From: Bombilactobacillus bombi
Lineage (GTDB): Bacteria > Bacillota > Bacilli > Lactobacillales > Lactobacillaceae
Direction: 5' to 3'
Length of the DNA: 64,000 nt
Assembly (NCBI RefSeq): GCF_003522965.1
Contig: NZ_CP031513.1
Span: 1,550,001-1,614,000 of the forward strand
In this document: positions 1 to 6,953 of the stretch, piece after piece
Layout of the letters: each line of letters starts with the position of its first letter
Position numbering within the stretch: position 1 is the stretch's first letter
Notes under the pieces: model-generated
Told to the model about the DNA's origin: nothing
Seen by the model: the letters and a program-made list of their open reading frames with translations, nothing else
The model's database searches: none
Made by a program: the position numbers and the translations under genes

Positions 1-669
1 GATGGTTGCATGTGGATGATTTTGCAAAATGCTAGCAGGACAATCTTCACTAATTGGTCCCTTAACAGTCTGATAAATTGCCTCAGCTTTGTTAGCACCC
101 CAAGCCATTAATATAATATGTTTACTTTTCATAATTGAAGCAATACCCATTGAAATAGCTTCTTTAGGTACGTCATTTTTGTCTGTAAAAAAGCGTGCAT
201 TAGCTTCAATAGTAGATTGTGTCAACTGAACACGATGAGTAGTACAGTCAAAAGGTGTCTTGGGTTCATTAAAACCAATATGGCCATTTTGACCGATGCC
301 TAGGATTTGAATATCAATTGGATTATCAGCAATTATTTGATCATAATTTTTGATTTCGGCATCGATATCTGAAGCTACCCCATTAGGGACATAGGAATTT
401 TTAAATTTTTTAAATTGGAATAAATTCTGATTCATAAAGTAGTGATAACTTTGAGGGTTATCGGCATCTAATCCAATATATTCATCTAAATTGATTGATG
501 TTATTTGTGAAAAATCTAAATTACTCTTAACCATTTCTTGATATAATTTAATAGGTGTACTACCGGTCGCAAGACCCAATACGTGGGCATTATTTTGCAG
601 TCCTTGAGCAATGAGTTCAAAAGCTTTTTGGCTACCACTTTGTTGATCTTTAACTTTGATAATTTCCAT
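1..669 (-). CDS. nagB: Glucosamine-6-phosphate deaminase (3' end beyond window)
   Basis: Cytosolic enzyme converting glucosamine-6-phosphate to fructose-6-phosphate and ammonia, linking amino sugars to glycolysis. The translation begins [19 protein letters not shown] and carries the family signatures LGLATGSTP (phosphate loop), NLDEYIGL and [14 protein letters not shown]. About 223 codons are present and the frame runs open off the window edge; family members of 233-240 residues imply that only 10-20 residues are missing. The ATG at 669 follows a GAGAGG-type ribosome site. A NagR-type operator lies just upstream, so GlcNAc-responsive repression is likely. A nagA-like remnant near 38.6 kb suggests amino-sugar genes have been rearranged in this genome. 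Confidence 0.95.
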   Translation of the reverse strand, partial: MEIIKVKDQQSGSQKAFELIAQGLQNNAHVLGLATGSTPIKLYQEMVKSNLDFSQITSINLDEYIGLDADNPQSYHYFMNQNLFQFKKFKNSYVPNGVASDIDAEIKNYDQIIADNPIDIQILGIGQNGHIGFNEPKTPFDCTTHRVQLTQSTIEANARFFTDKNDVPKEAISMGIASIMKSKHIILMAWGANKAEAIYQTVKGPISEDCPASILQNHPHATI

Positions 670-687
670 AGTTTGTCGCCTCTCAAT

Positions 688-703
688 ATTGGTATAGTCC
701 AAT
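688..703. promoter_or_regulatory. NagR (YvoA)-type dre operator upstream of nagB
   Basis: The 16-mer ATTGGTATAGTCCAAT is nearly palindromic and matches the GntR-family NagR/YvoA consensus ATTGGTATAGACCAAT as I recall it. It sits 19 bp upstream of the nagB start, overlapping the probable promoter, as expected for a repressor site relieved by glucosamine-6-phosphate. The regulator itself is not in this window. Confidence 0.75.
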
Positions 704-872
704 AATAGCGCACCCTTCTTAAAAAGTCAATGAAGTAAGAAAAAGAGGGTAAGAAAAAACTTGGCTTTAACAGATAAAACAGATTCAAAACTTTGAATTT
801 ATTTTATTTACTGTTTAGCGTAAGTTATTTATCATAATTAGCCCAATAAATTCACTGTTATTAATAGGATTT

Positions 873-1001
873 TTAATTCGTTTGAAACCACCTCTTTGCT
901 TCATTACGGAATAAGTTTAATTGGTACATCTCTTTTAAGAAAGGAATCAAGGTCTGAGTATCAATGGGATTAGAAAAAGACCATAGTTTAAAACAAACTG
1001 G
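873..1001 (-). pseudogene. Possible transposase fragment
   Basis: An open stretch of about 42 codons on the minus strand ends at a stop at 873-875 and reads ...WSFSNPIDTQTLIPFLKEM... then ...EAKRWFQTN. The phrase 'SN..DTQTLIPFLKE' resembles the segment preceding the catalytic region in DDE transposases of the IS1182/IS4 type. No start codon, terminal repeats or catalytic residues are visible, so this is at most debris. The rest of the 670-1178 gap shows no convincing gene, only AT-rich sequence. Confidence 0.3.
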
Positions 1002-1296
1002 CCTTTTAGTTTAAAGTTCAAGGGCAGTAGTATTTTAAAAATCGAAAATATCTCCACTGCTACTCCTTGACGACGTTCTTGCTTGATTATAAAAAGTAAA
1101 ATCAAATCATGTTATAACTAAATTGTAAAATGTTATTAAATCTTAAACAAGAAGCACTCCCTAACGGTTCAAGGTGTTAAAAATAAATTATACAATTCTA
1201 AGAATAAAAATTAGAAAACATTAAAATATATAACAATAAAAACAGTACTAATAATGCTTTTTTTAATATTAAACACAAATAAAATTAAAAAATATA

Positions 1297-1326
1297 TTGA
1301 CTTTTAATTTTATTTTTAGATATAAT
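1297..1326 (+). promoter_or_regulatory. Promoter of module copy 1
   Basis: TTGACT at 1297-1302 and TATAAT at 1321-1326 are separated by 18 bp, a near-consensus sigma-A promoter placed about 40 bp before the small reading frame at 1366. In copy 2 the TATAAT survives (4864-4869) but the segment carrying the -35 element is deleted. Confidence 0.7.
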
Positions 1327-1365
1327 CTCATCATAAAAATTTATAAAAACATGAAGGTGTCACCA

Positions 1366-1535
1366 ATGAAACAAAATATCAAAAGAGCAGGTACAATTAC
1401 CCTTTTAGCTATTTTACTCAGCGCAACAATAACTCCATCATGCTGGTGCAGCCACATTTAATAAAGAAGTCAAAAAAATAAATTTTAGATTATGGTAAGC
1501 AACAAGATCCTAAAGCATACGCAAAAATTCTTTAA
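1366..1535 (+). pseudogene. Secreted-peptide gene, frameshifted (copy 1)
   Basis: A good ribosome site (GAAGGTG) precedes an ATG at 1366. The first frame reads MKQNIKRAGTITLLAILLS and continues ATITP, a basic N-terminus plus hydrophobic core typical of a signal peptide, but stops after 31 codons (1459-1461). Shifting frame restores HAGAATFNKEVKKI, with an AxA-like cleavage site, and a further shift gives LDYGKQQDPKAYAKIL before a stop at 1533-1535. Copy 2 keeps the same continuation (LDYGKQQNPKAYVKIQYGNG), which supports an ancestral secreted peptide of roughly 50-80 residues. I do not recognise the family. The 31-residue product could still be made, but a decayed gene is likelier. Confidence 0.55.
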
Positions 1536-1625
1536 TCTATCATAAATGAACAAAGGAAATTATATTAGAAGCAACAGAAATGGATTTACAATATATTTAA
1601 ATTCAGTAAAGATGGGATACCAATA

Positions 1626-1805
1626 ATGAAAAAATTTGTAGAAAGACTAATACCATTAATACCTTTATACTTGCTTTTTTTGCCGTCTAGTTATTACTTT
1701 ATTCCATTATTTAAAAATAAAATATTAGGATTTATAGTAGTAACATCAATATGTTCGATAATATATATAATTGTAAGTAAACTTATAGAGTCAATAAAAA
1801 AATAA
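1626..1805 (+). CDS. Small two-TM membrane protein, possible immunity-type partner
   Basis: Encodes 59 residues: MKKFVERLIPLIPLYLLFLP, a short loop SSYYFIPLFKNK, then ILGFIVVTSICSIIYIIVS and the basic tail KLIESIKK. Two hydrophobic helices with lysine-rich ends fit an integral membrane mini-protein. A weak GATGGGA lies about 10 bp upstream of the ATG and a strong terminator follows the stop immediately. Its C-terminal ~22 residues are recognisably conserved in the decayed copy near 5105-5172 (SVITLISSVIVN...ESKK). Position right after a secreted-peptide remnant suggests immunity or export partner, but this is inference from arrangement only. Other identities, such as a toxin-like peptide, cannot be excluded. 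Confidence 0.55.
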   Translation: MKKFVERLIPLIPLYLLFLPSSYYFIPLFKNKILGFIVVTSICSIIYIIVSKLIESIKK

Positions 1806-1838
1806 AAGCATAGGAAAATTTATGCTTTTATTTTTTTA
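1804..1838 (+). terminator. Intrinsic terminator after the 59-residue protein
   Basis: AAAAGCATA at 1804-1812 pairs with TATGCTTTT at 1821-1829 and is followed by a T-rich run. The same left arm is present at the end of copy 2 (5171 onward), where the right arm is lost at an IS3 terminus. Confidence 0.75.
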
Positions 1839-1979
1839 TTGGATTCTATCCTTTCTTTGTACTTAATATTTGAATAATTTTTGAATGCTTAATGAATATA
1901 AGAATATTAATGTTTGGTTTTTTTCTTATTAAATTTCAAGAAAATAGCATAGGTCTTATTCTAGTATTTTTATATATAG

Positions 1980-2135
1980 TTATTTTTGTTTATTAATAAA
2001 TGTAATTCCGATAATTACCAGTAATATTATTAATATAGCAAATGGTAAATTAGAATTGAAATATTTATAATTTATAAAAATCATAATCAATAATACAAAT
2101 GAAAGAAATATTCTATATTTAGTTATCAATTTCAT
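1980..2135 (-). CDS. Small two-TM membrane protein (51 residues)
   Basis: Starts at the ATG at 2135, which follows AGAGGT at a proper distance; a longer in-frame start at 2171 has no ribosome site. The product MKLITKYRIFLSFVLLIMIF / INYKYFNSNLP / FAILIILLVIIGITF / INKQK has two hydrophobic segments and short basic ends, the same architecture as the 59-residue protein on the other strand, although sequence similarity is slight. It is preceded by a degraded reading frame, echoing the peptide-then-mini-protein order of the repeated modules. Function unknown; an immunity-like role is a guess from layout. Confidence 0.5.
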   Translation of the reverse strand: MKLITKYRIFLSFVLLIMIFINYKYFNSNLPFAILIILLVIIGITFINKQK

Positions 2136-2159
2136 AATAGCTACCTCTTTTTTATTCCA

Positions 2160-2335
2160 GACTATTGCCAACCGCAGCTTCCATTTCCTAAAACATAGTT
2201 ATAATCAAACCAAATACCATTTTTGCATAGACTAATCGATACTCACTTTAACTACTACCCCTTCTGGAATCCAGCTTCCTCTTACTGTTAAACCAACACC
2301 TATACTTCTAAATGTATTTGCGGATAAAAATTATA
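2160..2335 (-). pseudogene. Degraded small reading frame upstream of the 51-residue protein
   Basis: On the minus strand an open segment reads SANTFRSIGVGLTVRGSWIP and continues EGVVVKVSID to a TAG at 2232-2234. In another frame, after a shift, the sequence reads DYNYVLGNGSCGWQ to a stop. No start codon with a ribosome site is evident. The composition (Gly/Val/Trp rich) could come from a small secreted protein. I do not recognise it. The remainder of 2172-2495 shows nothing else I can support. Confidence 0.35.
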
Positions 2336-2495
2336 GCACAGTATGTTTCCGTTTATTTAAATAATTTCGAACTATAGGTACAGCTTATTTCACTAAAGAA
2401 GATTTTTTTGAATTTATTGGATATTTTTAAAAGTTACTCTAGGAAACTATTAAATATAGATTAGTTTGATAAAAGAAGAACTATCACCACACTCT

Positions 2496-3323
2496 TTATT
2501 GTTGTAATAATTGTTCAATTTCACTTGAAATTTTTCCATCATGAAGAAATTTGGAAATTTCTAATATTTTCAAAAGCTTATTTTTACCTTCTATTTTATC
2601 TACAGATAAATATATAATTTTTGCCTCAAGATATTTAGACAAAAGATAAAATCCATTCATTGTAATATCGAATGCTATTTTATTCAAAAATCTTATAAAA
2701 GTATTAGCAATCTTAAAATCTTTTTCTGATATCATTCGCTCTATACAATTAATGAGCAGCGTTGCAAAAACTTTGTCACTATTGGGATAATATTTATACT
2801 TATTTAAAACCTTCAAGGATTCTTTAAGTAGGTTAATCATGAGAGTATATGGCAAAATATAACAATTATTAGCAAAAAATTTAATATCTTCCAGAGTCCA
2901 TGAAGATAAATTAGAGAAATAATTAATAACTATGTTTAGTTCTTTTTCATTTGTTTTTTCATTTTCTTGATAACTATTAAGTAACTTATAACTAGCTAGT
3001 TTTACTCTTTCTATACTCATAGGATTCGTTTCTAATTTTTTAATACTATCTTTAAAAGCCTCGGTTTTATTAGAATTCCATAGTTTACTAAGTTTGTAAT
3101 TGTAGTAATACTTACTTTCAGGTTCATAGTCATTCATAATCCATTGAAATTCTTCCATACTAATCATTAAATTGTTTATAACCTTAACAAATTTATCAAC
3201 AGTAAGTATACGTTCATCTTTTTCAAACTTGATAGCATTAGTTTTTGAGCATACTCCCAAATATACAGACTTCAACAGCAGCCCTTTATTTATTCTAATT
3301 TTTTTAATTGTTTTTCCATACAA
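2496..3323 (-). CDS. Rgg/GadR/MutR-family transcriptional regulator
   Basis: A cytosolic XRE-type regulator. Residues 1-60 form a helix-turn-helix domain (YGKTIKKIRINKGLLLKSVY...KFEKDERILTVDKF) and the rest is an all-helical TPR-like region, the layout of Rgg proteins that bind short imported peptides. Length (275 residues from the chosen start) is close to the family's ~285. The TTG at 3323 follows GGAGTG at about 7 bp, whereas an ATG at 3341 has no such site and overlaps the operator edge. The gene diverges from an MFS transporter, and a perfect palindrome lies between them. Rgg proteins usually regulate an adjacent gene in response to a pheromone. Peptide-gene remnants nearby make that plausible, but no intact SHP-like gene is proven. 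Codon use (ATA, AGA) is more AT-biased than the 6-38 kb core. Confidence 0.8.
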   Translation of the reverse strand: MYGKTIKKIRINKGLLLKSVYLGVCSKTNAIKFEKDERILTVDKFVKVINNLMISMEEFQWIMNDYEPESKYYYNYKLSKLWNSNKTEAFKDSIKKLETNPMSIERVKLASYKLLNSYQENEKTNEKELNIVINYFSNLSSWTLEDIKFFANNCYILPYTLMINLLKESLKVLNKYKYYPNSDKVFATLLINCIERMISEKDFKIANTFIRFLNKIAFDITMNGFYLLSKYLEAKIIYLSVDKIEGKNKLLKILEISKFLHDGKISSEIEQLLQQ

Positions 3324-3342
3324 GATTATCACTCCATCCATG

Positions 3343-3372
3343 TAATTAAGTAAACTTTTGTTTACTTAATTA
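3343..3372. promoter_or_regulatory. Perfect palindrome, probable Rgg operator
   Basis: TAATTAAGTAAAC (3343-3355) and its exact inverse GTTTACTTAATTA (3360-3372) are separated by TTTT. It lies in the divergent control region between the regulator start (3323) and the transporter start (3435), the expected place for a shared operator. A cruciform or bidirectional terminator function is less likely because there is no T-run beyond either arm. Confidence 0.65.
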
Positions 3373-3434
3373 TATAGAGTTATTGATTTTATACATAATA
3401 ATTCTATTCGGAATAGGATGGAGGATTAATTTTA

Positions 3435-4646
3435 ATGTTTGAATTTATAAAATATAATAAGACCTTTTCTAAGGTGGCAGGAATTAATCTATTATCCAAA
3501 ATAGGAGATAGACTATTTTATACAGCAATGTTATCAATGGCCGTCTCATTATCTCAACAAAACAGCATAGCTGTTGTAATCGTATCTATCTCCGAAACTT
3601 TACCAATTTTATTTAGTTTTTTTTTAGGAACATTAGCAGATCAAAAATCCAATAAAGTTAATTTATTAATTAATAATTCTTTTATAAGATTTATTTTATA
3701 TATGATAATAGGAGCCATAGCAGACTATAAAAACACTTTAATGCTAATTTTCTGCGTGGCATTACTAAATTTTATTTCTGATTTATCAGGAAATTATTCA
3801 TCAGCATTAATTGCACCATTTACAAAAAAATTAGTAGCCAAAAAAGATATGGAACAGGCACAAGGATTAATTAGCATAACCTCCCAACTAATGAATGTGT
3901 TGGCAACTTTTTTGGGATCTATTCTCTTATATTTCTTCCAAAAAGGATTAGTTGCTTACTTTAATTCATTTATATTTTTATCTGTATGCATAGGGTTTTT
4001 ATTAATAAAGAAAGATATGAAACTAGTAGAAGAAAGAATTGAAAATATAAATAATAAAGATACATTTAAGAATACTGTAACCAATTTTAAATTTCTTTTG
4101 AAAGATAAAAAAATTTTTAAATCTCTTTGTCAATTGTCTTTATTAAATGGTTTTTTTGGTGGATTAACCCCTATTTTTGCATTATTTATTAATAATAATA
4201 ATTCTCTAAAAATCATCTCTAACCCTATAAAAATATCATTATTGTCGGGGATAATTACCTTATCAATGATAATAGGAAATAATTTGAGTTCTAAAATTTT
4301 AAAAAATATTTCAATAAGTTTATTAAATATTATTTCTACTATTTTTTTGTTATTTATATCTATTTCTTTTATTTTCAATAATCTATATTTAATTTTGTTC
4401 AATTCTAGTATACTTTCACTTTTTCTGGGTATTATTTCTCCTCGTTTTTCAGCTCTGGTAATAAATAAATATCCTACTGAAAGATTAGGAGGAATTATAA
4501 CTACAACTAATTCTTTATTAGTTATAATTCCTCCAATAGCCAGTATTATTTTTCCTTCTTTAGCTAATATTAGCTTGATGTATGCTTATATTGGATTTTT
4601 TATATATAGCTTATTACTTTTTTTATTAAATATTTTAATTAAGTAA
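3435..4646 (+). CDS. MFS transporter paired with the Rgg regulator
   Basis: A 403-residue, very hydrophobic protein with about 12 predicted membrane helices. The loop after helix 2 reads LGTLADQKSNKVNLLI, the MFS signature (G-x-L-A-D) between TM2 and TM3. The N-terminus MFEFIKYNKTFSKVAGINLL resembles MFS exporters of the enterobactin-exporter/macrolide type. The ATG follows GATGGAGG. It is transcribed divergently from the Rgg gene and has the same AT-rich codon bias. Likely role is export of a small molecule or peptide controlled by the neighbouring regulator; substrate unknown. Confidence 0.8.
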   Translation: MFEFIKYNKTFSKVAGINLLSKIGDRLFYTAMLSMAVSLSQQNSIAVVIVSISETLPILFSFFLGTLADQKSNKVNLLINNSFIRFILYMIIGAIADYKNTLMLIFCVALLNFISDLSGNYSSALIAPFTKKLVAKKDMEQAQGLISITSQLMNVLATFLGSILLYFFQKGLVAYFNSFIFLSVCIGFLLIKKDMKLVEERIENINNKDTFKNTVTNFKFLLKDKKIFKSLCQLSLLNGFFGGLTPIFALFINNNNSLKIISNPIKISLLSGIITLSMIIGNNLSSKILKNISISLLNIISTIFLLFISISFIFNNLYLILFNSSILSLFLGIISPRFSALVINKYPTERLGGIITTTNSLLVIIPPIASIIFPSLANISLMYAYIGFFIYSLLLFLLNILIK

Positions 4647-4775
4647 AAGTAACAAAAAATTGAGATGAAGGAAATAAAAGAGTTAGTGTTGCACCCTCTT
4701 TTCAAGTTGCAATGTCTGACAATTGGGGTTACTTTTAACTATTTCCATTATATTTATCATTAGTCTTAGAAGCTC

Positions 4776-5182
4776 AAAAATAAATTATATAATTCTAAGA
4801 ATTAAAAATTAGAAAACATTAAAATATATAACGATAAAAACAATACTAATAATGTATTTTTAGATATAATCTCAGCATAAAAATTTATAAAAACATGAAG
4901 GTGTCACCAATGAAACAAAATATCAAAAGAGCAGGTACAGTACCCTTTTAGCTATTTTATTCAGCGCAACAATAACTCTATCATGCTGGTGCAGCCACAT
5001 TTAATAAAGAAGTCAAAAAAATAAATTTTAGATTATGGTAAACAACAAAATCCCAAAGCATACGTAAAAATTCAGTATGGTAATGGAAAAATACCATACA
5101 GAAAGTGTAATAACTTTAATATCTTCAGTAATAGTTAACATTGCATATAAAATTCCAGAATCAAAAAAATAAAAGCATACAA
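4776..5182 (+). repeat. Peptide/mini-membrane-protein module, copy 2 (decayed)
   Basis: Direct copy of the 1180-1838 module. It has a 54-base deletion that removes the -35 region, a one-base deletion in the signal-peptide codons, and a fusion of the peptide's C-terminal part to the last ~22 codons of the two-TM gene. The end TAAAAGCATA is shared with copy 1 and is followed at once by an IS3-type terminus. The gap 4647-4775 after the MFS gene holds only an imperfect long inverted repeat and no gene. Confidence 0.75.
4910..5172 (+). pseudogene. Secreted-peptide/mini-protein remnant (copy 2)
   Basis: Same ribosome site and start as copy 1 (MKQNIKRAGT), but a missing base makes it stop after PF. 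Later frames give AGAATFNKEVKKI, LDYGKQQNPKAYVKIQYGNG + KIPYRK, and finally SVITLISSVIVNIAYKIPES + KK, the counterpart of the C-terminus of the 59-residue membrane protein. Multiple frameshifts and an internal deletion show it is not functional. Confidence 0.65.
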
Positions 5183-5186
5183 AAAA

Positions 5187-5354
5187 TGAAGTGCTTCATA
5201 ATTGTTAGACAAAGACTAGCAATTGTGAGGTATTATTATGACTAAATATTCTAAGGGGTTTAAAGCTAAAGTTGTTCAAGAATATACTCAACGTCTTTCT
5301 TTAAAACGCCAAGGCTTAATATCTAGCGAATATCGAAAACAAGCCCTAGCTTAA
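5187..5354 (+). mobile_element. IS3-family remnant with orfA start fused to orfB end
   Basis: The terminus at 5187-5213 (TGAAGTGCTTCATAATTG...) leads into an ATG at 5238. The 38-codon frame 5238-5354 reads MTKYSKGFKAKVVQEYTQ, the typical start of an IS3/IS150 OrfA helix-turn-helix, then RLSLKRQGLISSEYRKQALA, the typical end of the OrfB integrase ('...LSPVQYR...LA'). Nearly the whole transposase has been deleted in frame. A 26/27 identical inverted copy of the terminus is at 41999-42025. The right end of this copy was not found. Confidence 0.7.
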
Positions 5355-5416
5355 TAAAAAATTTATTTAGTATACCTTAAAATTTCTAAGCGATTAGTTA
5401 AAAGAACAAAACAAAA

Positions 5417-5456
5417 AGCAAAAACCAAAATTAGTTTAAAATGGTTTTTGCTTTTT
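5417..5456 (+). terminator. Hairpin with T-run downstream of the IS3 remnant
   Basis: AGCAAAAACCA (5417-5427) pairs exactly with TGGTTTTTGCT (5442-5452) and is followed by TTTT. It may be inherited from the IS or the deleted neighbouring gene. Confidence 0.6.
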
Positions 5457-5516
5457 AAGATTTTGCTTATGCAGTTTAAGAAGTTTTAAAGTATCTAACT
5501 TTTTTGTTGCACTTCA

Positions 5517-5543
5517 AAGCTGAGTTTTTCCCAGCTTCTTTTA
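5517..5543. terminator. Hairpin between the IS remnant and ndh
   Basis: AAGCTG and CAGCTT form a short stem 25 bp past the ndh stop codon. The T-rich flank is on the plus side, so as an ndh terminator it would be weak. Confidence 0.4.
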
Positions 5544-5561
5544 TTATAAATTAAGTGGACC

Positions 5562-6746
5562 TTAAACTTTTTTAAGTCCCTTAACTCCTCCAACGCCAAA
5601 TAATACTTTTTCAAAGGATGCACTCTTAGCTAAGGAAGCTAGATGACCCTTTAATTTAATATGTGGACTGGTCATTTCGATAATACCATGATTTGGTCCT
5701 AAGGACGCTACAGTTCCCATTGACTTATAAACGAATTTCTTTTGTGGTGCATCATTAATGGCAGCAGCAATATTTACAGCTGCAACTGCAGCTTGAGCTT
5801 GAGCCAATTGACCTGTGGTAGGTAATGGCCGGCCAGATTGTGGATCCATTGAAGCAGAATCATCACCTAATACGTAAATTTCAGGATGATCTTCAACATT
5901 TAAATAATCAGTAACGACAATCCGATTACGTTTAGCATCAAAGCCGGAATTCTTAATAACATCACTGCCGCTGACACCTACAGTCCAAATAATTGAATTG
6001 GCGTAAACACGTTGCTCTTCATCACTATCGCCAGTGGTATAAACTACAGCATTTTGTTCAATCTTCTTAATTTTAGCTCCAGTTAAAATCTTAATCCCAT
6101 TCTTAGATAAAAAGTCATAAGCATATTGAGCTAATTCAGAATCAAACATTGGCAAAATTTGTGGTGCCATTTCTAAGCTAGTAATGTTAATTTCGGGAAC
6201 ATTATATTTAGCTTTTAAGACTTTAGCGGTATCGATTAATTCACCTAATAATTCAATACCTGTAAAACCAGCACCACAAACTGCAATGTTTAAATCGTTA
6301 GGATCTTGTGTTTGCTTATAATCACGAATATTAGAATTAATAACTTGATAAATTTTTTCAGCGGTAGGAATGTCTTGCAGTTTGTATGAATACTTATCTG
6401 CACCTTCCATGCCGAAGTTTTCTGACCGAAAACCAAGACTTAAAACAACATAATCATATGAAATCTCAGCATGATCTTCAAATTCTACTTTTTTATTTTC
6501 ATAATCAACTTTAGAAACAGTTGCTTGAATAAAGTTCACATTATCAGGTATAACTGAAGCAATATCCAGACTAATGTCATCAGCTTGAGCAGTTCCCGCT
6601 GCAACACGATAAAGTTGAATCGACTCCACATGTTTAGTATTACGATCAATTAAATCAATGGTAGTTCCTTCTGGTGCAATTTTTGCTAATTTTCTGGCAG
6701 TGCCTAATCCGGCATAACCAGCGCCTAAAATAACGATATGAGCCAT
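5562..6746 (-). CDS. ndh: Type II NADH dehydrogenase / NAD(P)/FAD-dependent oxidoreductase
   Basis: Peripheral membrane flavoprotein that passes electrons from NADH to menaquinone without pumping protons. Two Rossmann dinucleotide motifs are visible: GAGYAGLGTARKL at residue 8 (FAD) and VCGAGFTGIELLGEL near residue 160 (NADH), followed by YVLGDDSAS near residue 290, the conserved FAD-contact segment. Length 394 is normal for NDH-2 of lactobacilli. ATG at 6746 follows GGAAGGA. It lies a few kb from menA, a prenyl diphosphate synthase and cydABCD, so it probably feeds the same aerobic chain. A coenzyme A-disulfide reductase-like role is less likely given the context. Confidence 0.88.
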   Translation of the reverse strand: MAHIVILGAGYAGLGTARKLAKIAPEGTTIDLIDRNTKHVESIQLYRVAAGTAQADDISLDIASVIPDNVNFIQATVSKVDYENKKVEFEDHAEISYDYVVLSLGFRSENFGMEGADKYSYKLQDIPTAEKIYQVINSNIRDYKQTQDPNDLNIAVCGAGFTGIELLGELIDTAKVLKAKYNVPEINITSLEMAPQILPMFDSELAQYAYDFLSKNGIKILTGAKIKKIEQNAVVYTTGDSDEEQRVYANSIIWTVGVSGSDVIKNSGFDAKRNRIVVTDYLNVEDHPEIYVLGDDSASMDPQSGRPLPTTGQLAQAQAAVAAVNIAAAINDAPQKKFVYKSMGTVASLGPNHGIIEMTSPHIKLKGHLASLAKSASFEKVLFGVGGVKGLKKV

Positions 6747-6893
6747 AAATTCAATCCTTCCTTCTTCTGTATGTAATCTAACTATATTATATGCTTAATC
6801 TCCAGTTCTGAAAACAAATATACTGTTATTTTTTAATCATTTAAAGATTTTTATGCCAATATTAGAAAATCACTAAATTTCTGATTAATAGTT

Positions 6894-6922
6894 TTGTGTA
6901 AACGATTGCTCTAGCGTATAAT
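6894..6922 (+). promoter_or_regulatory. ackA promoter with overlapping CcpA cre site
   Basis: TATAAT at 6917-6922 is preceded at 17 bp by TTGTGT (6894-6899). Overlapping this, TGTAAACGATTGCT (6897-6910) matches the cre consensus TGNAANCGNWNNCW at every fixed position. A site within the promoter core suggests CcpA repression; in Bacillus the ackA cre lies further upstream and activates. Confidence 0.7.
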
Positions 6923-6953
6923 TTGTTTATATGAATTGAAAGAGGTGTCTGTT

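Larger units (their letters stand above)
1180..1838 (+). repeat. Peptide/mini-membrane-protein module, copy 1
   Basis: This stretch and 4776-5182 are two diverged copies of one module: AT-rich leader with promoter, a small secreted-peptide reading frame, a short two-TM protein and an end beginning TAAAAGCATA. The first ~300 bases align with only scattered differences. Copy 2 lacks about 54 bases of the promoter region present here and has lost most of the two-TM gene. The copies flank the Rgg regulator and MFS transporter in direct orientation. Confidence 0.8.

Noticed and set aside
516-788. 90-codon minus-strand frame overlapping the nagB start
   Set aside because: It overlaps the well-supported nagB in another frame and has no ribosome site.
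4130-4402. Lys/Ile-rich minus-strand frame inside the MFS gene
   Set aside because: Antisense shadow of membrane-helix codons in an AT-rich gene.
4670-4725. GTTAGTGTTGCACC-like sequence resembling an IS30-type terminus
   Set aside because: A similar TTGTTGCACTTC occurs near 5505, but there is no paired end, target duplication or coding remnant, so the likeness is too weak to call.
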